Shown here: piece by piece, positions 6,615-15,082 of the stretch
Numbering within the stretch: the stretch's first letter is position 1
Layout of the letters: each line of letters starts with the position of its first letter
NCBI GenBank assembly: GCA_900539505.1
Contig: UQCL01000047.1
Coordinates: 1-17,045 of the forward strand
Direction: 5' to 3'
Source of the DNA: an uncultured Campylobacter sp.
Lineage (GTDB): Bacteria > Campylobacterota > Campylobacteria > Campylobacterales > Campylobacteraceae
DNA: 17,045 nt
Notes under the pieces: model-generated
Database searches by the model: none
Seen by the model: the letters and a program-made list of their open reading frames with translations, nothing else
Told to the model about the DNA's origin: nothing
Translations under genes and position numbers: made by a program

Positions 6615-7200
6615 TCATTTTAGGCTAGACGGAATTTTTCGGCGAAGCGTAGTTTCGGCAAAAACGTAAAATTTAATCAACAATGCGATCTCTCGGCAAC
6701 TGTCTGAAATTTAAACGAGAGATACGATTAGAGATGAAAGTGCCTGTCGCGCATAAATTTGAAGCAAAACGCCTTGCCGTTGTCTTATAAATAAAATTTA
6801 ACACTCCGATGCTTCCTGGAAGCGACTCTTGTTTAGCTCTTCATGCCTAAAATAAAATTTGATCGCGTTTCGCATCGCAGCTTCTAGCTTTTAGTACCAA
6901 ACCTGCATAGCGGCAAAATTTAATCGGCGACGCCCGTGATGATGAAATTTAAAAGCAGATCTACAAGGATGAAATTTAAATTTAAAAGCAAGCTCAGGGC
7001 GAGAGTTAAATTTAAAGCGCACGCGGCGTTTGCAAAAGCCATGAGCCAAGCGTATCTGTCTAGCGCATATCGCAACGTATCGCAAGCGCCGGCTCTGCAC
7101 GTACTCAAGTTCCGCCAAAATACTCGCCACGCGTTCCCGCATCGCCTCATCAAACGCCGTCGTAGGCTGGATTGTAAATTTAAATTATAAAGAATTGGAT
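6615..7200. other. Repeat-rich stretch with no convincing gene
   Basis: About 590 bases lie between two convergent units. Positions 6941-7017 are dense in AAATTTAAA words. GATGAAATTTAAA occurs at 6941 and 6968, and TTTAAAAGCA at 6948 and 6981. Open frames of 77-84 codons exist on both strands but owe much of their apparent composition to these repeats (Lys-Phe on one strand, Leu-Asn on the other). On the minus strand, protein-like sequence changes frame near 7065-7090, which could mark a decayed gene. No RNA gene was recognised. Confidence 0.45.
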
Positions 7201-7225
7201 GAGGCGAAATTTAAAATTCCGCCTC
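7201..7225 (-). terminator. Terminator of the rpsA-serA transcript
   Basis: On the minus strand GAGGCGGAATTT pairs with AAATTTCGCCTC around a one-base centre (in practice a small loop), starting 17 bases after the serA stop. The single non-Watson-Crick position is G:U in minus-strand RNA but A:C in plus-strand RNA. The hairpin is therefore more stable in the serA direction. The moderately U-rich tail AUUCUUUAUAAUUU follows. Confidence 0.65.
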
Positions 7226-7241
7226 CTAAGCAAGAAAAGGA

Positions 7242-8819
7242 TTAAAGCGCCGCGTAGCGCACCATTAGGCAGGTTTGAAGCGCCGCCAGCTTATCAAGCG
7301 TGCTTTTTTGCACTTCGGAATCGACCAAAATGACCGCCAAAGCGTCCCCCTCCTCGCCTCTGCCTAGGCGGAAGTCCGCGATATTGATGTTTTCGTCGGC
7401 TAGGATCGTGCTTACGGATTTGATAACGCCCGGCACGTCGGTGTTTTTGAAGATTATCATCTTGCCCTTAGGCTTAAAATCGGTCTTAAATCCGCCGATA
7501 TTTACGATGCGCTCCTCGCTCCCGTCGAATACGGTGCCCGCGACATTTGAGATCGCCTCGTCGGTCATGATTTTTACCGCGATCTCGCTTTTATAAACAC
7601 TTCGCGCAAGCTCGCCGAAGCTCGTCTCGATACCCTTTTCATCCGCAAGAAATTTAGCGTTGACATAATTTAGCGAGTCGCCCAAAGAATCGTGCAGCGC
7701 GCCTACGATGGCAAAAACGAGCATCGATTTTAGATACTGCACCACCTCACCGCTGCCCTCGATGCGAATCGATTTGATCGGGCCTTTGTTGATCTGCGCC
7801 GCAAGATAAGCCATTTTGGAGACCAAATTTATATACGGCTCGATACCGCGTGGCAGATCCTCGAGCTTAAGCGGCAAATTTAAAGCGTTTGGATAGTTTA
7901 AGCCGCGCGCGGCGCTAATCGCCTGCTCTGCGGCTTCCCTGGCGATATTGCTTTGAGATTCGAGCGTATTTGCTCCAAGATGCGGAGTCGCGCTTAAATT
8001 TTCGATATCTAAAAGCTCGTGATCGGTCGCAGGCTCTTTGTCGAAAACGTCGATGCCAAGATACGCAATTTTGCCGCTGCGTAGATTGTTTGCGAGCGCT
8101 TTTTCATTATACAGCCCGCCTCTAGCGCAGTTTATTAGGCGTACGCCGTCCTTCATCTTCGCTATTTGCGGCTCGCCTACCATATTTATCGTCTCTTGAT
8201 TTTTCGGCGTATGGATCGTGATGAAGTCGCAAGATAAAATTTCATCGAAATTCTTCGTATATTTTACTCCAAGCTTCGTGGCCTTCTCAGGCTCGATATA
8301 CGGATCGTAGGCAATGACGTTCATCCCAAACGCGAGCGCGCGCACCCCCACGCGCGAGCCGATGTTTCCAAAGCCGATGATGCCGAGGCTCTTTTTATAA
8401 AGCTCGGTGCCGTACCACTTCTCGCGCTTCCAAATTCTATTAATTTTCAGATCGTTGCAGGAATTTACATATTTGCGCGCCGCATTTAGTAGATGGCACA
8501 TGGTCATTTCGACCGCGGCGATGGTGTTTGCGGTAGGTACGTTCATCAAAATAATGCCGCGCTTGGAGCAGCCGTCGATGTCGCAGTTATCCACACCCAC
8601 GCCCGCGCGCACGATCGCTTTTAGCTTGGTGCTGGCATTTAGAAATTTCTCATCCACCGCCGTAGAGCTTCTGGTAATCGCGATGTCAGCATCGCCTAAA
8701 ATTCCGTATAGCTCGCTCTTGGGCACGCTCGTGGCGTCGATTACTTTAACGTCCGATTCCTGCTTAAGCAGATCAAAACCGATTTTGTGGATTGCGTCGC
8801 AGACTATGATAGTTTTCAT
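7242..8819 (-). CDS. serA: D-3-phosphoglycerate dehydrogenase
   Basis: This 525-residue cytosolic enzyme oxidises 3-phosphoglycerate to 3-phosphohydroxypyruvate with NAD, the first step of serine synthesis. The substrate-binding domain is split around the NAD domain, whose dinucleotide motif GFGNIG is at 149-154. Catalytic residues are R233 (CARGG), E262 (DKEP) and H280 (TPHLGAN). Residues about 320-445 form the intervening (allosteric substrate-binding) domain and residues about 450-525 an ACT domain, as in long-form SerA of about 525 residues. The ACT domain is the usual site of serine feedback. The start is ATG at 8819, with AAAAGG about nine bases upstream. It is the last gene of the minus-strand cluster, 55 bases after rpsA, with a terminator just beyond its stop. 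Confidence 0.97.
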   Translation of the reverse strand: MKTIIVCDAIHKIGFDLLKQESDVKVIDATSVPKSELYGILGDADIAITRSSTAVDEKFLNASTKLKAIVRAGVGVDNCDIDGCSKRGIILMNVPTANTIAAVEMTMCHLLNAARKYVNSCNDLKINRIWKREKWYGTELYKKSLGIIGFGNIGSRVGVRALAFGMNVIAYDPYIEPEKATKLGVKYTKNFDEILSCDFITIHTPKNQETINMVGEPQIAKMKDGVRLINCARGGLYNEKALANNLRSGKIAYLGIDVFDKEPATDHELLDIENLSATPHLGANTLESQSNIAREAAEQAISAARGLNYPNALNLPLKLEDLPRGIEPYINLVSKMAYLAAQINKGPIKSIRIEGSGEVVQYLKSMLVFAIVGALHDSLGDSLNYVNAKFLADEKGIETSFGELARSVYKSEIAVKIMTDEAISNVAGTVFDGSEERIVNIGGFKTDFKPKGKMIIFKNTDVPGVIKSVSTILADENINIADFRLGRGEEGDALAVILVDSEVQKSTLDKLAALQTCLMVRYAAL

Positions 8820-8841
8820 TAAATTTAACCTTTTAAGTAGG

Positions 8842-8867
8842 TCCGCAAGGCGGGGATACCTTGCGGA
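8842..8867 (-). promoter_or_regulatory. Perfect hairpin in the rpsA-serA spacer
   Basis: TCCGCAAGG and CCTTGCGGA form a perfect 9 bp stem around an 8-base loop, beginning about 7 bases after the rpsA stop and ending 22 bases before the serA start. In the minus-strand direction no U run follows, so a processing or 3'-stabilising hairpin, or a partial terminator that sets the rpsA:serA ratio, is more likely than full termination. Confidence 0.6.
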
Positions 8868-8874
8868 AAGAGTT

Positions 8875-10542
8875 TTATTTATTTAGTTGATCTTTGATTA
8901 GATCCCCTAGGCTTTGCTTCTCGTCGTCGTTACTATTGATCTCGTTTAGCGCCTCGCGCTCCTTCTGATGAGCTAGCCTGCGCACGCTTAGGCGAATTCT
9001 ATTTTTCTTCTCGTCGATAAAGGCGATCGCAGCCTCGATCTCGTCGCCCACTTTTAGGCTATCTACGCTTACGTTGCCAAGATCTTCCTTGCGGATAAGC
9101 GCGTCGATACCGCCTCCGAGCTCGACAAAAATTCCGAACTCTTTAATATCGCGGATCTTGCCTTTTACGACATCGCCTTGATTGTGGCTCTTGGCATAAT
9201 CGCTAATAGGGCTATCGCCGAGCTCTTTGTGGTTTAGAGAAATTTTTTGAGTATCTTTGTCGATCTTGATGATCTTAACCTCGATCTCGTCGCCTACTTT
9301 GAATAAATTTTTGCACTTCTCGCCGCGATCCCATGAAGCGTCTTCATTATGCAAAAGTCCCTCTACGCCGTCGATCCTCACAAACGCGCCGAAGTTTGTA
9401 ATCGTAGTGACACTGCCTTTTAGCACATCGCCCACTTTATGCTTAGCAACAAACTCGTCAAACGGCTTGGTGAGTAAATTTTTAAGGCTCACGCGCAGCC
9501 TGCGCTCGCTAGGGTTGATCTCTACGACCTCGACGTCGAGCTCCTCGCCCTCGCTGATGAAATCTTTCGGATTTTTGATATTTTTATCCCACGAAATTTC
9601 GCTGATATGCAAAAAACCCTCGATGTCGTTGCCAAGATCGACAAACGCGCCGTAAGGCTCGATATTGCTTACTTTTACGCGGATAGTGTCGCCTACTTCC
9701 AGGCTATCCTTGATCTCGTTCCAAGGATCGGGCATCGCCTCTTTGATCGAAAGAGAGAGGTGTTTTTTATCGTTGTCGTACTTGATAACTTTAACCGGAA
9801 CCTTATCACCCTCTTTGTAGAGCGAGCTTGGATTTACCGGACCTTTGTATGAAATTTCGCTGTAGTGTACGAGCCCGTCCACGCCGCCCACGTCTACGAA
9901 CATACCGTAGGTGGTGATTTTTTTTACGACGCCTTCGATAATGCCCTCGGTAGCGATTACTTTCTCGATCGCCTCTTTGCTTGCTTTACGATCCTCATCA
10001 AGTAGCTTCTTGCGCGATACTACGATGCTTTGCTCATCTCTATCGACCTTAATGATCTTTACCTTGAAATTTTTACCGACGGCGCCATTTGGATTTTTAA
10101 GCGCACTTTGCGAGCGCGGCATAAAAAATTCCACGTCGTCTATATTAGCACAAACGAAACCGCCCTTATTAAACGATAGAATTTTAACGTCATAAACATT
10201 TTCTGCGTTTTCATCATAGGAGTCGATGAACGCCTTTACTTTTTCCTTTTTTAGAGCCTTTTTATACGATACGACCGGGCGACCGCCTCTGCTTCCGATA
10301 ATAGCGACTTTGATGTCATCTCCTACATTAACCTGCGGATTTCCTTGCTCGTCGCTAACCTCGGCGGCGTCTAAAATGCCCTCCGACTTCCTGCCTACGT
10401 CTATGAAAACCTCGCCGTCCTTAAGGGCGATAACCTTACCTGTGACAACCTCGTCGCGAGACTTCCCGGCGTCATACTCCTCTAACAATGTCGCAAAATC
10501 TTCCTCTGCGTGGTTTTGAACCTTCTCGTTCACCTCAGCCAT
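8875..10542 (-). CDS. rpsA: 30S ribosomal protein S1
   Basis: This 555-residue protein has six S1 (OB-fold) RNA-binding repeats, at about 32-95, 115-178, 199-268, 285-355, 371-440 and 456-523. The first two are divergent; the later four carry the typical G.F.. / GL.H.SE signatures (for example YGAFVDLG and GFLHISEISW). S1 binds mRNA at the small subunit and helps initiation on structured messages. In the family the first two repeats bind the ribosome. The acidic N-terminus and the charged C-terminal tail (525-555) are outside the repeats. The start is ATG at 10542, with AAAGGA about five bases upstream. A 112-base spacer with a -10-like box separates it from ispH, so it can probably be transcribed apart from the upstream genes. 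Confidence 0.98.
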   Translation of the reverse strand: MAEVNEKVQNHAEEDFATLLEEYDAGKSRDEVVTGKVIALKDGEVFIDVGRKSEGILDAAEVSDEQGNPQVNVGDDIKVAIIGSRGGRPVVSYKKALKKEKVKAFIDSYDENAENVYDVKILSFNKGGFVCANIDDVEFFMPRSQSALKNPNGAVGKNFKVKIIKVDRDEQSIVVSRKKLLDEDRKASKEAIEKVIATEGIIEGVVKKITTYGMFVDVGGVDGLVHYSEISYKGPVNPSSLYKEGDKVPVKVIKYDNDKKHLSLSIKEAMPDPWNEIKDSLEVGDTIRVKVSNIEPYGAFVDLGNDIEGFLHISEISWDKNIKNPKDFISEGEELDVEVVEINPSERRLRVSLKNLLTKPFDEFVAKHKVGDVLKGSVTTITNFGAFVRIDGVEGLLHNEDASWDRGEKCKNLFKVGDEIEVKIIKIDKDTQKISLNHKELGDSPISDYAKSHNQGDVVKGKIRDIKEFGIFVELGGGIDALIRKEDLGNVSVDSLKVGDEIEAAIAFIDEKKNRIRLSVRRLAHQKEREALNEINSNDDEKQSLGDLIKDQLNK

Positions 10543-10593
10543 ATGCTTCCTTTAAATTTATTTGTGCTTTTTTGAAAAGAACTAAAATGCGCG

Positions 10594-10599
10594 ATTCTA
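10594..10599 (-). promoter_or_regulatory. Possible -10 box of rpsA
   Basis: The minus strand reads TAGAAT in the context AGCTAGAATCGCGC, 51 bases upstream of the rpsA start in the spacer after ispH. It resembles the HIT-gene element GGCTATAATCGCGG in both hexamer and downstream CGCG. This suggests rpsA has its own start besides read-through from pheS. Confidence 0.45.
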
Positions 10600-10654
10600 G
10601 CTAAAATTTGCTTTCGATTTGATAAATTTCTAAGAGTAAATTTGATAAGAGAGT

Positions 10655-11491
10655 TTATAAATTCCGCGTTAAATTTTCGATTCGTGCCACTACTTTTTTG
10701 ATGATCCAATCGGGCGTGCTGGCTCCTGCGGAGATGCCGCAGAGGCTTTTGTTTTCAAACCAAGAGCGCTCAAGCTCGCTTTCGTTTTCTATAAGATAGC
10801 TGTCTTTGCAAAAATTTTGCGAAATTAAAAAAAGCTGCTTAGTGTTGGAGGAATTTTTCCCGCCTACGATTATCATCACGTCGGCCTTTTGCGACAGGCT
10901 TTTTACGGCCTCTTGATTCTCCAGCGTCGCATTGCAAATCGTATTAAAAATTCTCAGCTCCCTTGCGCGCTGCATCAAAAAATCCGCGATTTTGGTAAAG
11001 CTTTCTATCTTTTTCGTAGTCTGCGAAACGAGCGCGACGCGCGAGCCGAGCTTGACGTCTTGCAGCTCCTTCGTATCCATGATCACAAATACGCGCGATT
11101 TTGCGTAGGATTTTACACCCTTTACTTCGGGGTGATTTTTATCGCCGAAGATCACGATGTCATAGCCTTCCGCGCTCATCTTTTCTACGATCTGCTGCGG
11201 CTTGGTCACGAAAGGGCAGGTAGCGTCGATGAGCTGCTTGTTTTGCGCCTTTAATCTTTGCAGATCGTCCTTTTGAATGCCGTGGGTGCGGATGATGAGC
11301 TTTTGCTCGTCAGTGATCTCGCCAACGCCCTCCAGGGTTTTGACGCCGAAATTTTGCTTTAAACGGTTAATCTCTTCGGCGTTATGTATCAGTTCGCCGA
11401 TCGTAGCGGCCTCGCCGGCGCTTTCTGCGATCTTGATCGCGCGCTTGACGCCGAAGCAAAAGCCGTAGCTTTTGGCCATCTCAATCTTCAA
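10655..11491 (-). CDS. ispH: 4-hydroxy-3-methylbut-2-enyl diphosphate reductase
   Basis: This 278-residue iron-sulphur enzyme catalyses the last step of the MEP pathway, reducing HMBPP to IPP and DMAPP. Cluster ligands are C12 (GFCFGV), C92 (DATCPFV) and C186 (TICNAT). Active-site residues include H36 (LIHN), H70 (RTHG), H120 and E122 (NHPEVKG). Serines in the SSNT segment near 214 also fit the family. The chosen start is TTG at 11489-11491, because GGAG lies six bases upstream (complement of 11498-11501) and the resulting MKIEMAKSYGFCFG opening matches epsilonproteobacterial homologues. The in-frame ATG four codons later lacks a good ribosome site. The gene overlaps the end of aroA by 11 bases, so translation is probably coupled. 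Confidence 0.95.
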   Translation of the reverse strand: MKIEMAKSYGFCFGVKRAIKIAESAGEAATIGELIHNAEEINRLKQNFGVKTLEGVGEITDEQKLIIRTHGIQKDDLQRLKAQNKQLIDATCPFVTKPQQIVEKMSAEGYDIVIFGDKNHPEVKGVKSYAKSRVFVIMDTKELQDVKLGSRVALVSQTTKKIESFTKIADFLMQRARELRIFNTICNATLENQEAVKSLSQKADVMIIVGGKNSSNTKQLFLISQNFCKDSYLIENESELERSWFENKSLCGISAGASTPDWIIKKVVARIENLTRNL

Positions 11492-12755
11492 CGCCGGCTC
11501 CGATCTGTCTTAAAATCGCGGCGAAGTTCGGAAACGACGTCGCGATACAATCGCTATCTTCGATGATCATCCCAGATCTTAAGCCCAAAATCGCAAAGCT
11601 CATCGCGATGCGGTGATCGCCGCACGGCGTGATAATCGCCGCGTTCGCCTCGCCGCCTTCGATCTGCCAGCCGTCCTGCAGCTCGCGCGCCTTAATACCG
11701 CAAGCGCGAAGTCCTTCGCAGGTTACCTTTATGCGGTCGCACTCCTTTACGCGCAGCTCGGCGGCATTTTTAAGCACGCTACTTCCCTGCGCGCAAGCAA
11801 AGGCGATCGCAAGCGCAGGCGCTTCATCTATCAGCCACGAGATATTTTCGCTCACTTCCACGGCGCGAAGCGGCGCGTAAGCAACCTCTATATCGCCGAT
11901 CTGCTCGTAAATTTCGCTCGTTTTATTAAATTTTACCTCGGCGCCCATGCGTTTTAAAATTTCATATGCCTCTATGCGGGTTTTATTTAGCAGCATATTT
12001 TTTAGCACGATGCGCGAGCCGGGGGTTATCGCTGCGGCGACGGCGAAGAAAAACGCCGAGCTAGGGTCGTTTGGGATAAAAATTTCAAGCGGTCTAAGCG
12101 GAGAGCTAAGCGGCGCGACTTCGATCGCAAGGCCGTTTTGCGAAATTTGCGCGCCCATCGCTTTTAGCATCCGCTCGCTATGATCGCGGCTAAGCTCGGG
12201 TTCGCTAAACCTGCACCCGCTGCCGCGCAAGGCCGCTAAAATCAGGGCGGTCTTTACCTGCGCGGATGCGATTTTACTCGCGTATTCAAAATACCCGAGC
12301 TTTTGCCCCAGCACCGCAATCGGCGCCTTTTCGCCGTCTTGCCGCCCATAAATTTTAGCGCCTACTTTGCAAAGCGGATCCGCAACGCGCCTCATCGGGC
12401 GCTCGCTTAGATACCGATCGCCGCATAGCACGAAAAAGCCCTCGCGTCCCGCCAAAAAGCCCATAAATAGCCGCATCGCGGTGCCAGAGTTACCGCAATC
12501 AAGTGGGACGTTAGGCTCTTTGATAACCTCCGGCGGAGTGATTAAAATTTCGCCCTCTACGCGCTGTACGCGAGCGCCCAAAAGCTCCACGATCTTTAGA
12601 GTATTTAGCGTATCCTCGGCGGCTAGATAGTTTGAAATTTTACTCGTCCCATCCGCTAGCAGCGAAAAGATCGCCGCACGATGCGAGATCGATTTATCCG
12701 CGGCTATGTTTGAGATATCCGCTCGCAAAGGGCTCGCTTGCGCAAAAATTCTCAT
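11481..12755 (-). CDS. aroA: 3-phosphoshikimate 1-carboxyvinyltransferase (EPSP synthase)
   Basis: This 424-residue enzyme of the shikimate pathway joins shikimate-3-phosphate and PEP to give EPSP. Visible motifs are DKSISHR (20-26, PEP/S3P binding), GNSGTAMR (88-95), ERPMRR (118-123), D310 (IDEAP), the KECDR segment around 337-341, and GDHRIAM (379-385). SAQVK (164-168), RDHSE (190-194) and NKTR (257-260) match motifs described for class II EPSP synthases, the type with lower glyphosate sensitivity. Its first position in the GDKxS motif is Ala instead of Gly, so class assignment is tentative. The ATG at 12755 overlaps the pheT stop as ATGA. Its end overlaps ispH. Confidence 0.97.
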   Translation of the reverse strand: MRIFAQASPLRADISNIAADKSISHRAAIFSLLADGTSKISNYLAAEDTLNTLKIVELLGARVQRVEGEILITPPEVIKEPNVPLDCGNSGTAMRLFMGFLAGREGFFVLCGDRYLSERPMRRVADPLCKVGAKIYGRQDGEKAPIAVLGQKLGYFEYASKIASAQVKTALILAALRGSGCRFSEPELSRDHSERMLKAMGAQISQNGLAIEVAPLSSPLRPLEIFIPNDPSSAFFFAVAAAITPGSRIVLKNMLLNKTRIEAYEILKRMGAEVKFNKTSEIYEQIGDIEVAYAPLRAVEVSENISWLIDEAPALAIAFACAQGSSVLKNAAELRVKECDRIKVTCEGLRACGIKARELQDGWQIEGGEANAAIITPCGDHRIAMSFAILGLRSGMIIEDSDCIATSFPNFAAILRQIGAGVED

Positions 12756-15082
12756 CGCAGCCCAAGTCCCAGCTCGCTGCTAAGAGCGGCTAAAATTTTA
12801 TCGGTAAAGCCCGCCACTTCCTCATCGCAGAGCGTTTTTTGAAGGTCTTGAAATACAAGCCTGATCGTCAGGCTCTTTGAATCGCCCAGGCTTTCGTCGC
12901 CGTAAAGATCGCTCGGGATAAGCTCCTTTAGCGCCTCGATTTTAAGGGCGTCTATGCACCCTTTGATCTGCTCGAAACGCATTCCGCTCGGCACCAAAAT
13001 GCTTAGATCGCGCGATACGCTAGGGAACTTCGAATAAGCGTCCGCTACGATATTTTCAAATTTAAGCTTGGAAAAATCGATCTCGCATAGATAGCTTTTA
13101 TCCAGATCGCGCCCTGCTTCTACGGCGTAATCCACGCGCCCGATAAAGCCCACTATCTCGCCGCCTTGCTCAATCTGAGCTTGCTCGAATTCGCTTAAAA
13201 ATTTCAAATTTTCGCTCGGGAGTCTAACGTTAAATTTACCGATGACGCTTTGGATTAAATTTGCAAAATACAAAAAATCCACCGCGGCGGGTTTTGCGCC
13301 GGCCGCGATAGAGGGCTCCGCCTTTAGTCCGCTAGCGATAAAGCCTAGCCTTAGGCTCTGCGAGCCGTCCGCATCAAACACCTCTCCTAGCTCAAAAAGC
13401 TTAACGCTTCTGCGGGAATTCTTTAAATTTCGCTCAGCAGATTCCAGCAGATGATTAATGAGCGTCGGCCTTAGCGCGTCCAGCTCGCCGTTGATCGGAT
13501 TTAAAATTTTAACCTTGCACGGCGCAAAGCCTAAGCTTTGCAGCGCCTTACCGTCGTCAAATACATAATGCACACACTCGAAAAATCCCACTGCGGCCGC
13601 CTTGCTACGAAGCTTGCGCCCATTACATAAGCTTACGTAGGTATCGTTTAGACGGTTTTTTTCGTAGAAGCTTAGCGGCGCGGCGGCGATATTGTCGATG
13701 CCCACGATACGCACTATCTCCTCGCACACGTCGTGAGAATTTACGATATCGTGGCGGAAAGGCGGCACCTTCGCGGTGATCAGATCGGCTTCGACGCCCA
13801 CATCAAAGCCCAGTCTTTTTAAAATTTTTACAATCTTATCGCGCGGAATTTGCGCGCCGATCATTGAGTTTATCTCTTTTTCGCTAAAGCCCACTATAAG
13901 CGGCTCCAAAGCATTTGAAATCTTTTGTGTGCCCGCATATAGGCTAACGGCGCTGTTTTTTACTAGCAATCTAAAGAGCAGATCAAGCCCTGCTCTTAGC
14001 TTTGGCTCGCTGCCTCTGCTTGAGCGATACACATGCTCGTCGCCTTTTAGGCCTTTGTTTTCGTTTACTGCTTTGGCGATAATTAGTGGCGCGGTGTAGT
14101 TTGCCTCTAATAGTACCACTTTGCTACTGCAACACGCCTTTAGCTCTGCGTCTTGGCAAATCCCTGCTACGCTAAGCAGTCTCTTGCCCGCATAAACGCC
14201 GAACTCACCGTTTGGCATAGGCTTTATGTCAAGCGCTACCTTGCCATCTGCGGAAGCGATCTTTTCAAAATCATAAGCGCGCAGCAATACTCCGGTAGAA
14301 TGAGTAGCGTAGTTGATGAAATTTTGCACCGCGCAGCTTTGCAAAATACCAACGCTTGCAAGACGCAAGGTCTGCTTTAAATTTAACTTCAGCTCGCCTT
14401 TGATCTCGTAAGCTCGAAAAGCAAATTTAGCGCTTACCTCATCACTTGCACGCACGCTTAAAATTCTACCGATACCAGGCACTCCGTCGGCATCTTCAAA
14501 TTCGTGCTTTTCCTTTAGCGGCAGATCAAGCGCCGCGCTTAGATCGCGCGCTATGCCTAAGATGCTAAGGCAGTCGCCGCGATTAGCGGTAAGCTCGATC
14601 TCGATAAGATCATCATTAAAAATTTCATACTCGCGCAGCTCCTTGCCGAGCACGAGCTCGCCGATGCTGCTATCAAGCACCATAATGCCGTCATTCGTCT
14701 TGGCAAGCCCAAGCTCCGTTGCCGAACAGATCATGCCGTAGCTCTCCACACCGCGAAGTTTGGCGGGCTTTATCTCAAGACCGCTCGGAAGCACGGTACC
14801 GATTAGGCTAACCGCGACATATTGCCCAGCCTCGACATTTTTCGCGCCACAGACGATCTGCAAGCTCTGCTTACCAACATCAACCTCGCAAACGTTTAGA
14901 TGATCGGAATTTTCGTGACGACGCTTGCTTTTTACGAGTCCTACGACAACGCCTTTGGGAAGCGAAATTTTATCGTGAGCGTCAACCTCAAGACCGATGG
15001 AATTTAGCGTAGAAAGTAGCCTTTCGCTTGAAATTTCGCTTATATCGATCCACTCCTGCAACCAATTTCTCGTTATTATCAT
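12752..15082 (-). CDS. pheT: Phenylalanyl-tRNA synthetase beta subunit
   Basis: This 776-residue subunit belongs to the (alpha-beta)2 enzyme that charges tRNA-Phe. Domains in order are the N-terminal segment MIITRNWLQEWID, a tRNA-binding OB domain at about 45-150 (KSKRRHENSDHLNVC..., VCGAKNV), the TANRGDCLSILGIARD segment (165-180), B3/B4 editing-type domain at about 210-360, B5 at about 395-465 (PPFRHDI...EEIVRI), a synthetase-core-like region, and FDX-ACB at about 683-776 (KFPSVSRDLS). Length is normal for bacterial PheT. The ATG at 15082 overlaps the pheS stop as ATGA, and its own stop overlaps aroA the same way, so the three genes are probably co-translated. Confidence 0.98.
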   Translation of the reverse strand: MIITRNWLQEWIDISEISSERLLSTLNSIGLEVDAHDKISLPKGVVVGLVKSKRRHENSDHLNVCEVDVGKQSLQIVCGAKNVEAGQYVAVSLIGTVLPSGLEIKPAKLRGVESYGMICSATELGLAKTNDGIMVLDSSIGELVLGKELREYEIFNDDLIEIELTANRGDCLSILGIARDLSAALDLPLKEKHEFEDADGVPGIGRILSVRASDEVSAKFAFRAYEIKGELKLNLKQTLRLASVGILQSCAVQNFINYATHSTGVLLRAYDFEKIASADGKVALDIKPMPNGEFGVYAGKRLLSVAGICQDAELKACCSSKVVLLEANYTAPLIIAKAVNENKGLKGDEHVYRSSRGSEPKLRAGLDLLFRLLVKNSAVSLYAGTQKISNALEPLIVGFSEKEINSMIGAQIPRDKIVKILKRLGFDVGVEADLITAKVPPFRHDIVNSHDVCEEIVRIVGIDNIAAAPLSFYEKNRLNDTYVSLCNGRKLRSKAAAVGFFECVHYVFDDGKALQSLGFAPCKVKILNPINGELDALRPTLINHLLESAERNLKNSRRSVKLFELGEVFDADGSQSLRLGFIASGLKAEPSIAAGAKPAAVDFLYFANLIQSVIGKFNVRLPSENLKFLSEFEQAQIEQGGEIVGFIGRVDYAVEAGRDLDKSYLCEIDFSKLKFENIVADAYSKFPSVSRDLSILVPSGMRFEQIKGCIDALKIEALKELIPSDLYGDESLGDSKSLTIRLVFQDLQKTLCDEEVAGFTDKILAALSSELGLGLR

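Noticed and set aside
6936..7190. Plus-strand Lys/Phe-rich 84-codon frame
   Set aside because: Much of it is translation of AAATTTAAA repeats, with no good ribosome site or family resemblance.
10543..10654. Terminator between ispH and rpsA
   Set aside because: No convincing stem followed by T residues was found in the spacer, only a promoter-like box.
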